Of a DNA stretch of 64,000 nucleotides, positions 43,028 to 51,515 are shown piece by piece. The notes beneath the pieces were generated by a model. It did not search any database, had not been told where the DNA came from, and worked only from the letters and a program-made list of their open reading frames with translations. The stretch spans positions 62,001 to 126,000 of the forward strand of contig CALUYZ010000003.1 of the NCBI GenBank assembly GCA_944325175.1, given 5' to 3'. This stretch comes from Candidatus Gastranaerophilales bacterium (GTDB lineage Bacteria > Cyanobacteriota > Vampirovibrionia > Gastranaerophilales > Gastranaerophilaceae). Numbering within the stretch: the stretch's first letter is position 1; the number at the start of each line of letters is the position of its first letter. The translations under genes and the position numbers were made by a program.

Positions 43028-44554
43028 GTGGCATTTGATTTTGAAAATTTTAAAAAAAACCTTTTATGTAAAAAATCTCCGGATGAAATTTTAAAAACAG
43101 CCGAACATGCAAATTTAAAGAAAACTCTTAATGCATTTGACCTTATTATGCTTGGTATTGGTGCTGTTATTGGAACAGGCATTTTTACAATCATAGGCGT
43201 CGCAGCAGCAGGAGGTCCTGAATCTTTAGGAGCAGGACCGGCACTTGTTGTTTCTATGGTAATCGCAATGCTTGCTTGTCTTTTTTCTGCTCTTTGTTAT
43301 TCTGAATTTGCTTCTATGATACCAGTTGCAGGCAGCTCTTATACATATACTTATGCTACTATGGGCGAATTTATGGCTTGGATGATAGGCTGGGTTTTAA
43401 TGCTTGAATATGCAATAGGAAATATAACCGTAGCATCTGCTTGGAGCGGATATTTCTTTGAATTTTTAAGGGGTTTTTCCCATATTTTGCCTTCTTGGCT
43501 TGTAAATCCACCAATCTATCTTGTAAATGATTATAGAACGGCAGTTTCAATTTATACAGATATGGGGTTAGACCCTTCTGTTGAAATACCGAGAATATTT
43601 GGTTTTATTCCTTTAGCAATAAATATTCCCGCAATTTTACTTGTTCTTATTATTACAATGCTTTTAGTAAGGGGCATTAAAGAATCTACAAGAACAGCAA
43701 CCGTTATGGTGTTTATCAAGCTTGCTGTTATATTTTTATTTATTTTTGCAGGTGCTTTTTATGTAAAACCCGAAAATTGGGTTCCATTTGCGCCAAACGG
43801 TTTTCATGGGATAATTTCAGGTGCATTTATAATTTTCTTTGCATACATTGGCTTTGACGCCATTTCAACTGCGGCAGAAGAAACAAAAAACCCTCAAAAG
43901 AATTTGCCCATTGGTTTAATTGGCACTCTTATTATATGCACGATTGTATATGTTTTAACCGCTCTTGTTTTATGCGGTATGGTTCCTATTGATAAAATAA
44001 ACGTTTTAGCACCAATTTCAGCTGCTATGAGCGCAACCGGAAATAATTGGATCGCAGGGTTTATATCAGTTGGAGCCCTTGCCGGTTTAACCTCTGTTTT
44101 ACTTGTTTATCAATTAGGCACAACAAGAATTTTATATGCAATGAGCAGAGACGGTTTTTTGCCTAAAATTTTACAGGATGTTCATAAAAAATATCAAACA
44201 CCACACATTATAACTTGGGTTTCAGGGTTAATTGTTGTTGTTGGTGCATTGTTTATGGATTTAAACGTTTCAGCCGAACTTTGCGACTTTGGAACGTTTG
44301 CATCTTTTACTATTGTTTGTATTGCGGTTTTAATTTTAAGAAAAACAGACCCAAACAGAAAAAGACCCTTCAAGGTTCCTTTTGTTCCTTTATTTCCAAT
44401 TTTAGGAATACTTTTCTGCGGCGGGCTTATGGTTTATTCATTATTTACGCTTGGAACAAGCGCCATTTTATTCCCCTTGTGGGTTTTAATCGGCATTATA
44501 ATTTATTTTGGCTATTGCTATAAAAACATAAGAAAAATAGAAAAAGTAAAATAA
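43028..44554 (+). CDS. Amino acid permease (APC superfamily), second of a tandem pair
   Basis: 508 residues from a GTG. Closely similar to the preceding permease throughout (GIGAVIGTGIFTIIGVAAAGG; FAYIGFDAISTAAEETKN), so the pair arose by tandem duplication and then diverged. The changes in transmembrane segments suggest a different substrate range. 12-14 helices predicted by eye. Confidence 0.92.
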   Translation: MAFDFENFKKNLLCKKSPDEILKTAEHANLKKTLNAFDLIMLGIGAVIGTGIFTIIGVAAAGGPESLGAGPALVVSMVIAMLACLFSALCYSEFASMIPVAGSSYTYTYATMGEFMAWMIGWVLMLEYAIGNITVASAWSGYFFEFLRGFSHILPSWLVNPPIYLVNDYRTAVSIYTDMGLDPSVEIPRIFGFIPLAINIPAILLVLIITMLLVRGIKESTRTATVMVFIKLAVIFLFIFAGAFYVKPENWVPFAPNGFHGIISGAFIIFFAYIGFDAISTAAEETKNPQKNLPIGLIGTLIICTIVYVLTALVLCGMVPIDKINVLAPISAAMSATGNNWIAGFISVGALAGLTSVLLVYQLGTTRILYAMSRDGFLPKILQDVHKKYQTPHIITWVSGLIVVVGALFMDLNVSAELCDFGTFASFTIVCIAVLILRKTDPNRKRPFKVPFVPLFPILGILFCGGLMVYSLFTLGTSAILFPLWVLIGIIIYFGYCYKNIRKIEKVK

Positions 44555-44646
44555 TAAAGAATTTAATTTGCCCATTTTGATTATATTCAAAAGGGCAATT
44601 TCATATTCTCTCTTTTAAATAAAAATTATTTAAAAAGGAGGGAATT

Positions 44647-45039
44647 ATGACTGAAAAATTAAATTTATACAAATGCGATGCTTGCGGCAACATAGTAGAA
44701 GTTGTTATTGAAGGCGAAGGCACTTTAGTTTGCTGCGGTAAAGACATGAAACTTTTGAGGGCAGGCGAATCAGACGGTGCATCCGAAAAGCATGTTCCTG
44801 TTGTTGAGCATATAGGTTCAAGCCATGTTATAAAGGTTGGTTCAATTCCTCATCCAATGGAAAAAGAGCACTACATTCAATTCATAGAAGCAATTTCAAA
44901 AGATAAAAGATATGTTAAAAGAAAATATCTTAACCCCAACGAAGAACCCGAAATGATTATTAAATGTTTAGCAGATGATGATTTCACGGCAGAAGAATAT
45001 TGTAATATCCATGGACTTTTTGAATGTAAGGGGGAATAA
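44647..45039 (+). CDS. dfx: Superoxide reductase (desulfoferrodoxin, 2Fe class)
   Basis: Reduces superoxide to peroxide without making oxygen, the anaerobe's alternative to superoxide dismutase. 130 residues. N-terminal desulforedoxin centre I cysteines C10, C13, C29 and C30 are intact, as are centre II ligands H49, H69, H75, C119 and H122 and the E47-K48 loop. AAAGGAGGG precedes the ATG. The ferritin gene is 2 bases downstream. Confidence 0.96.
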   Translation: MTEKLNLYKCDACGNIVEVVIEGEGTLVCCGKDMKLLRAGESDGASEKHVPVVEHIGSSHVIKVGSIPHPMEKEHYIQFIEAISKDKRYVKRKYLNPNEEPEMIIKCLADDDFTAEEYCNIHGLFECKGE

Positions 45040-45041
45040 TT

Positions 45042-45539
45042 ATGGACAATAAACTTCTTGAAAATCTGAATAAACAATTAAACAAAGAAATGTATTCCGC
45101 TTATCTTTACTTTGCAATGTCCAATTATTTCATAAATATAAATATGGAAGGTTTTGCAAAAGTTGTAAGGCAGCAAGCAAAAGAAGAACTTGACCATGCA
45201 AGAAAAATATACAATTACTTAGTGGCAAGAAACGAACAAATAACTTTAATGCCCATCGATGCACCTGATACAAATTGGATTAATCCGACTGATGCAATAA
45301 AAAATGCACTTTCTCATGAACAATTTATTACCTCTTTATTTAATGAACTTTTTGAACTCGCAAGAAATACTAAAGATTATGCAACGGAAGTATTTTTGCA
45401 ATGGTTTATAGAAGAACAGGTTGAAGAGGAAGACAAATTCAGAACCTTGCTTGAAAAAATGGATAATATCGATAATTGTGATTGTGAAATAATGCACATA
45501 GACAGAAACCTTAAAATAGATAAGGAATATGTTGAATAA
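45042..45539 (+). CDS. ftnA: Ferritin (non-heme)
   Basis: 165 residues. Stores iron by oxidation at a di-iron site; E16, E49, H52 and E-x-x-Q/E pairs in EEQVEEEDKF are visible. The pairing with superoxide reductase makes sense: removal of free iron limits Fenton chemistry. GGGGGAA before the ATG overlaps the end of dfx. A terminator follows. Confidence 0.95.
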   Translation: MDNKLLENLNKQLNKEMYSAYLYFAMSNYFININMEGFAKVVRQQAKEELDHARKIYNYLVARNEQITLMPIDAPDTNWINPTDAIKNALSHEQFITSLFNELFELARNTKDYATEVFLQWFIEEQVEEEDKFRTLLEKMDNIDNCDCEIMHIDRNLKIDKEYVE

Positions 45540-45544
45540 AACTA

Positions 45545-45572
45545 AAATACCGCTTTTTGCGGTATTTTTTTA
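45545..45572 (+). terminator. Rho-independent terminator after ferritin
   Basis: AAATACCGC (45545-45553) pairs with GCGGTATTT (45559-45567), followed by a run of seven Ts. Confidence 0.9.
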
Positions 45573-45593
45573 TTTCAATTAATTAAAAAATCT

Positions 45594-45601
45594 GGTATAA
45601 T
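45594..45601 (+). promoter_or_regulatory. Extended -10 promoter of bioD
   Basis: TGGTATAAT at 45593-45601 is an extended -10. Transcription would start near 45608, leaving a short leader with a strong AAGGAGG before bioD. Confidence 0.5.
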
Positions 45602-45630
45602 AGTGAAAAGCGTTGAAGGAGGTGTTATTT

Positions 45631-46296
45631 ATGTATATTTTTGTGACAGGTTCTGATACTGATGTTGGAAAAAGCTATGTTTGCCGTGGAATATGCAAAG
45701 AACTTTTAAACCACAATGAAACTGTCGGCTATTTAAAACCCTTTCAATCAGGAGTTATTGAAGGTGTATTAAATGATGCGGATTCTGTTCAAACAGGCAG
45801 TGAAGATATTATTGCAAAAAGCTCTTATATAACAAGAACGCCCTCAACTCCTTTAATTTCTGCGGAAATAGATAATATTGAATTTGATTTGAATAAAATT
45901 GTTTCAGATTACGAATTAATGAAAAAAGAATGTCAAAATGTTGTTGTAGAAGGCTCAGGCGGCATTTATGTTCCCGTTAAAAAAGGAGTTTTAATGATAG
46001 ATGTCATTAAAAAATTAAAACTACCTGTAATTGTTGTTGCAAGACCTGATTTAGGCACAATCAACCACACATTAATGACAATAGATTGCCTTATAAATAA
46101 CGACATCAAAGTTTTAGGAATTGTTATTTCAAATTATCCTGAAAAAACAACAGACCCCGTTATTACAAGGGTAAAAGAAATGATTGAAATGTTTTCAGGC
46201 GATGTTAAGGTTTTAGAGATTATAAAACAAAATCAAAAAGATTTCTCTGTTTTGACATCTAAAATTATGGAAAATCTAGCCTTGAGTTGTTTTTAG
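45631..46296 (+). CDS. bioD: Dethiobiotin synthetase
   Basis: Closes the ureido ring of biotin using CO2 and ATP. 221 residues. Start chosen at 45631 because AAGGAGGTG stands 6 bases upstream; an earlier TTG (45613) would lie in front of it. P-loop GSDTDVGKSY at 7-16; LKPFQSG and VVEGSGGIYVPV carry the substrate and Mg sites. No other bio genes are here. The 3' end overlaps the convergent gene by 21 bases. Confidence 0.93.
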   Translation: MYIFVTGSDTDVGKSYVCRGICKELLNHNETVGYLKPFQSGVIEGVLNDADSVQTGSEDIIAKSSYITRTPSTPLISAEIDNIEFDLNKIVSDYELMKKECQNVVVEGSGGIYVPVKKGVLMIDVIKKLKLPVIVVARPDLGTINHTLMTIDCLINNDIKVLGIVISNYPEKTTDPVITRVKEMIEMFSGDVKVLEIIKQNQKDFSVLTSKIMENLALSCF

Positions 46297-47064
46297 AGGC
46301 TGCATGGCATTATTTACAGCTCCTGTTGCATTGTTTACAGGGGCTTGTTTGTGTTTGGCGCCAATTATTCCGTATGTTTTTAAAATGTTTAAAACTAAGG
46401 CACCAAAAACACCAACAGCAATGCCTGCCCCCACCATTGCATTTCTTCTTAAATCTTTTGCGGCTTTTTCTGCCATTGTTTGCACTCTATAATCTTTAGA
46501 TGCGCTTTCAATAAACTGCCCTTTTAGAGTTGAAAATTCGTTATTAATGTCTTTTGATTTTTCCATTAATTCTTTAAATTTATTTTTAATTGCTTCTATA
46601 ATTTCGTCTTTTTTTGCATCTTTAAAGGCAAAATCGCTTTTATCGCCAAAAAATTCTTTTAATGCTTTTTGTATATTATCTTTACTTAAATCGTCTTCAG
46701 GCAAGGTTTTTATAATTGAATATAATTTATCTGCATTTGAAACTTTAACACCTATTGCAATATCTTCTTTTACAAGTTCTGTGCCTTTTTTAACTGCGCT
46801 TGCAACTTCGTCTCCCATGTTTGAAATATATTCCGGTAATTCTTCTTTAATTCCCGCTTTTAAGAACATATCACCATATTGAGCTTCTATTGCTGATGTT
46901 GAAGGTTTATAAGGCGTTAGTGAAGCAATTTTTCCGCCAATTCCGCCTAATGCGCCGCCTGCAACTGCCGTAAAACCGACATTTAGAGCTGAATCTTTAA
47001 TGGCGCCAAATATACTGCCATTTGATTTGTCGGAATTGCCAAACGAGATAGAATTATTTATCAT
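46276..47064 (-). CDS. SFG-motif membrane-associated hypothetical protein
   Basis: About 262 residues from the ATG at 47062-47064 (GGTG 5 bases upstream); the frame is open 10 codons further. It begins MINNSISFGNSDKSNG, then GFTAVAGGALGGIGGKIASL (glycine-rich amphipathic), a long helical charged middle, and a C-terminal helix (GAGIAVGVFGALVLNIL). The layout parallels 19547. The N-terminus resembles that of the AAA+ ATPase at 7928. No family known to me; probably lineage-specific. Confidence 0.65.
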   Translation of the reverse strand: MINNSISFGNSDKSNGSIFGAIKDSALNVGFTAVAGGALGGIGGKIASLTPYKPSTSAIEAQYGDMFLKAGIKEELPEYISNMGDEVASAVKKGTELVKEDIAIGVKVSNADKLYSIIKTLPEDDLSKDNIQKALKEFFGDKSDFAFKDAKKDEIIEAIKNKFKELMEKSKDINNEFSTLKGQFIESASKDYRVQTMAEKAAKDLRRNAMVGAGIAVGVFGALVLNILKTYGIIGAKHKQAPVNNATGAVNNAMQPLKTTQG

Positions 47065-47197
47065 AAAACACCACAACTTTACTTTACAAACCATTAATGC
47101 ATATAAAATAAATAAATTGCTTAAATTTTAACAAAATGTAACATTAACTTTTAATTTTATAAATGTATAAGTGTCAAAAATACGATAAATAAAGGGG

Positions 47198-47226
47198 TTG
47201 TGGTCATTTTTTATTTATGCTATAAT
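47198..47226 (+). promoter_or_regulatory. Promoter of the glycosidase gene at 47323
   Basis: TTGTGG and a perfect TATAAT (47221-47226) separated by 17 bases. The leader would be about 90 bases; the rest of the 258-base gap shows nothing recognisable. Confidence 0.45.
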
Positions 47227-47322
47227 AGTAGTATAAAGCCGTAACTAATCGAAGAATTTCATATACTAATCCCCTAATAATACTTAATAAGATACAAAAA
47301 AGAAAAGACTGACTGGTAAAAA

Positions 47323-48639
47323 ATGACAACGGCTAAAACATCTTTGATTTCATTTTGGCAAGATGACAAAATGTTATCCTGCAAGGGGTGGTTTATTTCT
47401 ATATTGGCATATTGGATAAACTTAAATTTAATTGCAATAACCCTTCTTTCAATAGGCTTTTTTGGCGGTGATGTTTGTAGTTCAAAGTTAGATGACAAAA
47501 TTGTTAAAGTTCAGGCTGCCGCTAAAATTAGTACGGAAATTATCACGGAAGATGAAAAAATAAGCTGGATTGATGCGAAAAATACAAAATATTCAAAATT
47601 TAAAGTAACGTTTCTTGAAGATGGAATTCTATACGCAAAAGGACTTGTTCCTGTCGGCAACAAAAGTGTTAGGGTGAATATTTTGGAAATAAATACAAAA
47701 ATTAACCCAAACCTTGATGTTGAGCCAAAAACAGCATCTTCTTCAAAACTTAATTCAAGAGTAAAAATTCAAAACATTGCATCAAATTCAAATACCATAG
47801 CTGCAGTAAATGGCGGCTATTTTAAACCTCAAACGGGTGTGCCTTTGGGCGCACTTGTTATAAATAATGAAGTTATTACAGGTCCGATATATAATCGTGC
47901 TTCAATTTCAATTAATAATGACGGAACGTATTCTATTGGAAAAAGTGATATAAAATTTTTCCTAAAAAACAGAAAAACAGTTCTTAAAATTGATAATATT
48001 AACCAGCCAAGAATACTTTCCACATATTCAATAATATATACGCAAAGGTGGGGTAAAACAGCGCCAATGCCCCCAAAATACGGAGCAAATGCTCTAATTA
48101 AAAATGGCAAAATTACAGGCATTTATAATGGCACTGTTCAAATACCTGAAGGCGGTTATGTTTTGTCTGCGCCGATAAAAGTAATTCAAGATATTAAAAA
48201 TCAAAGAAATCTTAAACTTGAAGTAAAATACCCAAAATATTTTGAAAACAGCAAACATATTATTTCAGGCGGCCCGTTTTTAATTAAAGACGGAGAAATT
48301 TATATTGATGCAAAAGAAGAAAAACTAACTGCAATAAGCGGAAGAAATCCAAGAACCCTGATTGGTTACACAAAAGATAATGAACTGATTTTGGCAACGG
48401 TTGACGGCAGAGAAAACCGTTCTGTCGGAATGACATTGTATGAATCTGCAAAATTTATGCAAAAACTGGGTTGTATAAATGCAATAAATTTAGATGGCGG
48501 TTCATCAAGCGTTATGTATCTTAAAGGGCAAATTGCAAACAAGCCGCCAATTATGGGTGGCATACCGCTTTCAGGCATAGTGTCCATAAATTTAAACTAC
48601 CCTGTAATAACTTCTGCAAAAGATTTATCTCAAATGTAA
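47323..48639 (+). CDS. Phosphodiester glycosidase family protein (NAGPA domain)
   Basis: 438 residues. An N-terminal signal anchor (about 25-52) places it in the envelope. The NAGPA/DUF2233 domain follows (about 120-430): AAVNGGYFKPQTGVPLGALV, ISGGPFLIKDGEI, and the C-terminal NLDGGSSSVMYLKG signature. Related enzymes remove N-acetylglucosamine from phosphodiester-linked glycans; in bacteria it is often near exopolysaccharide genes. Here alaS and a GT-C-like protein lie downstream. Confidence 0.9.
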   Translation: MTTAKTSLISFWQDDKMLSCKGWFISILAYWINLNLIAITLLSIGFFGGDVCSSKLDDKIVKVQAAAKISTEIITEDEKISWIDAKNTKYSKFKVTFLEDGILYAKGLVPVGNKSVRVNILEINTKINPNLDVEPKTASSSKLNSRVKIQNIASNSNTIAAVNGGYFKPQTGVPLGALVINNEVITGPIYNRASISINNDGTYSIGKSDIKFFLKNRKTVLKIDNINQPRILSTYSIIYTQRWGKTAPMPPKYGANALIKNGKITGIYNGTVQIPEGGYVLSAPIKVIQDIKNQRNLKLEVKYPKYFENSKHIISGGPFLIKDGEIYIDAKEEKLTAISGRNPRTLIGYTKDNELILATVDGRENRSVGMTLYESAKFMQKLGCINAINLDGGSSSVMYLKGQIANKPPIMGGIPLSGIVSINLNYPVITSAKDLSQM

Positions 48640-48663
48640 AGAAAATTAAAATATAATTTTTAT

Positions 48664-48797
48664 ATATGTTATATATATTTTTCGTGTGGAATATTATAAG
48701 TGGTTAGTTCTTCTCTTTTCCACTCCTTCCTCCATTATATACGAAATTTCAGGCGGACACCCGAGCTTTTAGGTTTGGCGACCGCCTTCTTTTTTGT
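48664..48797 (+). ncRNA. Candidate structured small RNA or alaS leader
   Basis: Between the glycosidase and alaS. TTTCGT (48680-48685) pairs with ACGAAA (48741-48746), and immediately inside, GTGGAA (48686-48691) pairs with TTCCAC (48718-48723). The 17-base bulge on the 3' side contains TCCTTCCTCC. A terminator (48751-48797) ends it. TATAAT at 48652-48657 could start it. The inner terminator stem relies on G-U pairs, so it folds better on the plus strand. No Rfam family recognised. Confidence 0.5.
48751..48797 (+). terminator. Terminator upstream of alaS
   Basis: AGGCGG (48751-48756) pairs with CCGCCT (48782-48787); CCGAGC and GTTTGG form an inner stem with G-U pairs. CTTTTTT follows. Confidence 0.75.
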
Positions 48798-48860
48798 TTT
48801 TAGAATAATTTGTTTATGTTAAAATTTAGCTGAAATTATTGTTTAAAAAAGGTAGAAATA

Positions 48861-51515
48861 ATGAAAACTTCAGCTGAAATAAGAGAAATGTTTTTAAGTT
48901 TCTTTGAAAAGAAACATAATTCAACAAGGGTTAAAAGTTCATCATTAATTCCTGATAACCCGACAATTTTACTCACAACGGCAGGCATGGTTCAATTTAT
49001 GCCATATTATTTGGGGCTTGAAAAACCCCCATATAACCCGCCAAGAGCAACAAGCTGCCAAAAATGCGCCAGAGCAGGCGGTAAAGATTCAGATATTGAA
49101 AATGTAGGCAGAACACCAAGACACCACACATTTTTTGAAATGCTCGGCAATTTCAGCTTTGGAGATTACTATAAGAAAGAAGTTATTCCTTGGGCTTGGG
49201 AATTTGTTACGAGTGAAGAATATTTAGGGCTTGATAAATCAAGACTTTGGGTAACAATTTACCTTGATGACGATGAAGCTTTTGAAATATGGAAATCTGT
49301 TGGAGTTCCTGAAGATAGAATCATAAGAAAAGGCAAAAAAGACAATTTCTGGGGTCCCCCGGGGGCGTCAGGTTCTTGCGGACCTTGCAGTGAAATTCAT
49401 TACGACTTAGGCGAACACTTAAAATGTAGCGATGATTGTTCAATCGCAACTTGTGAATGTAACCGCTGGGTTGAAATTTGGAACCTTGTATTTACGGAAT
49501 TATTTCAAGATGAACAAGGAAACCAAAGCCCCTTAGATAAAAAGAATGTTGATACAGGCATGGGGTTAGAAAGAATTTCTATGGTATGCCAAGGGGTTGA
49601 ATCCACTTTTGAAACAGACCTTTTAAAATCTATCATAGATAAAGTTTCTGAAATTTCAGGCAAAAAATATAAAGAAAACGAAAAAACAGATATTTCATTA
49701 AGGATAGTAACAGACCATGCAAGGTGTGTTTCTTTTATGATAGCAGATGGCATTTTGCCCACAAACGAAGGCAGAGGATACGTTTTAAGAATGATTTTAA
49801 GACGTGCGCTTCGCCATGGGTATTTGCTCGGTTTAGAACTTCCTTTTATGGAACCTGTTATAAATAAGGTTATTGATAATTATAAAGATGCATACCCTGA
49901 ATTAATTGAAAATAAAGAAAAAATCTTAAAAACCGTAAAACTTGAAGAAGAAAGGTTTAAATTAACTCTGGATAGGGGCTATCATAACATTGAAGAAATT
50001 ATGTCCAATTTGAAAAAAGAAAACAAAAATACAATTCAAGGGGCAGATGCTTTTAAACTGTATGATACGTTTGGATTTCCTTTTGAATTAACAAAAGAAA
50101 TAGCTGAAGAAAACGGTTTGCTTGTTGATGAAGCAGGCTATAAAAAAGAAATGGAAAACCAAAAACAAATGGCAAGGGCTTCAATGCAAAAGGTTGTTTT
50201 AACAGATGACCTTAACTATACAAATAACCCTGATACAAAATTTACAGGGTATGAATCAAACGAAGAAAATGCAAAAGTTTTAGCCATTGTAAAAGACGGC
50301 AACGATGTTGATTCTATTGAAAATGATGAAGCAGATGTTATTTTGGATGTAACACCTTTTTATGCTGAATCAGGCGGTCAAATCGGCGACTTTGGGCTTA
50401 TTACATCCGGAAATTCATATTTTGAAGTAAATAAAACGTTTAAAGCAGGCAAAGTTTTTGTTCATAGAGGTTTTGGTTCAATTAAAAAAGGCGAAACCGT
50501 TAAAGCCAAAATTGACGTTCAAAAAAGAGAAGAAATTAAAAAACACCATTCATTAGCACACCTTCTTCAAGCTGCTTTAATTAAAGTTTTAGGAAATGAA
50601 GTTCATCAGGCAGGGTCTTGGGTTGAAGAAAATAAAACAAGGTTCGATTTTTCATTCTCAAGGGCACTTACAAAAGATGAAATCAAAAAAACTGAAAAAT
50701 ATATAAACGAATGGATTAAAGAAGGTTTATCAGGTAAAACCGAAATTATGGATATTGAAACCGCCAAAAAATCGGGCGCTATGGCATTATTTGGCGAAAA
50801 GTACGGCGAGAAGGTTCGTGTTGTTTCATTTTCAAATGATAAAGAAACAATGTCTAAAGAACTTTGCGGCGGCACGCACGTTTCAAATACATCAACTCTA
50901 AGGCTTGCAAAAATTGTTTCAGAAAGCGCAATTTCACAAGGTGTAAGAAGAATTGAAGCGCTTTGTTCTGATGCTGCACTTAATTTCTTAAACGAAAAAG
51001 CCGATTTATTGTTTGAAATTGCACAAAATAACAAAATTAAGCCTGAAGACATTGAAGTTAAAATTCAAAAATTAACAGATGAAATTAAGGAGCAAAATTC
51101 TAAAATAACGGAACTTCAAAATAAAATTACTCAAGCTAAATTTGATTCTTTAATTTCAAAAGCAGAAGATGTTGAAATTAAAGGTCAAAAAGGTAAACTC
51201 TTTATTTCTATGGCAGAAGATATGCCATTAGGTGCTATCAGAATAAGCGTTGAAATGCTTGCAAAACGCTTGGGCGGCGAAACAATTATTGTTCTTTGCT
51301 GCAAAAAAGCTGAAGGCGGCGCTGTTGTAATTTCAAAAGTAACAGACGGTTTTGTTAAAGCAGGAATTTCTGCAGGAAACATTGTTTCTAAAATTACAAA
51401 ACTTATGAACGGCAACGGCGGCGGCAAACCAAATATGGCACAAGGTTCTGCTAAAGATATTACAAATGCAGTGAATATTTTAGCCGACCTTGAACGCGAA
51501 ATAAAGGAAAATTAA
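48861..51515 (+). CDS. alaS: Alanyl-tRNA synthetase
   Basis: 884 residues. Class II core (TAGMVQFMPYYLGLE, GRTPRHHTFFEMLGNFSFGDYY), the editing domain with HHSLAHLLQAAL and CGGTHVSNTS (zinc-binding His and Cys), and the C-Ala domain with GGGKPNMAQGSAKD. Full length. AAGGT precedes the ATG. The candidate RNA and terminator just upstream might control its expression. Confidence 0.97.
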   Translation: MKTSAEIREMFLSFFEKKHNSTRVKSSSLIPDNPTILLTTAGMVQFMPYYLGLEKPPYNPPRATSCQKCARAGGKDSDIENVGRTPRHHTFFEMLGNFSFGDYYKKEVIPWAWEFVTSEEYLGLDKSRLWVTIYLDDDEAFEIWKSVGVPEDRIIRKGKKDNFWGPPGASGSCGPCSEIHYDLGEHLKCSDDCSIATCECNRWVEIWNLVFTELFQDEQGNQSPLDKKNVDTGMGLERISMVCQGVESTFETDLLKSIIDKVSEISGKKYKENEKTDISLRIVTDHARCVSFMIADGILPTNEGRGYVLRMILRRALRHGYLLGLELPFMEPVINKVIDNYKDAYPELIENKEKILKTVKLEEERFKLTLDRGYHNIEEIMSNLKKENKNTIQGADAFKLYDTFGFPFELTKEIAEENGLLVDEAGYKKEMENQKQMARASMQKVVLTDDLNYTNNPDTKFTGYESNEENAKVLAIVKDGNDVDSIENDEADVILDVTPFYAESGGQIGDFGLITSGNSYFEVNKTFKAGKVFVHRGFGSIKKGETVKAKIDVQKREEIKKHHSLAHLLQAALIKVLGNEVHQAGSWVEENKTRFDFSFSRALTKDEIKKTEKYINEWIKEGLSGKTEIMDIETAKKSGAMALFGEKYGEKVRVVSFSNDKETMSKELCGGTHVSNTSTLRLAKIVSESAISQGVRRIEALCSDAALNFLNEKADLLFEIAQNNKIKPEDIEVKIQKLTDEIKEQNSKITELQNKITQAKFDSLISKAEDVEIKGQKGKLFISMAEDMPLGAIRISVEMLAKRLGGETIIVLCCKKAEGGAVVISKVTDGFVKAGISAGNIVSKITKLMNGNGGGKPNMAQGSAKDITNAVNILADLEREIKEN

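Noticed and set aside
48664-48860. T-box leader, 6S, SRP RNA or tmRNA before alaS
   Set aside because: The T-box motif, the SRP GGAAGGAAGCAG loop, tmRNA tRNA-like ends and a 6S-type long central bubble were not found.
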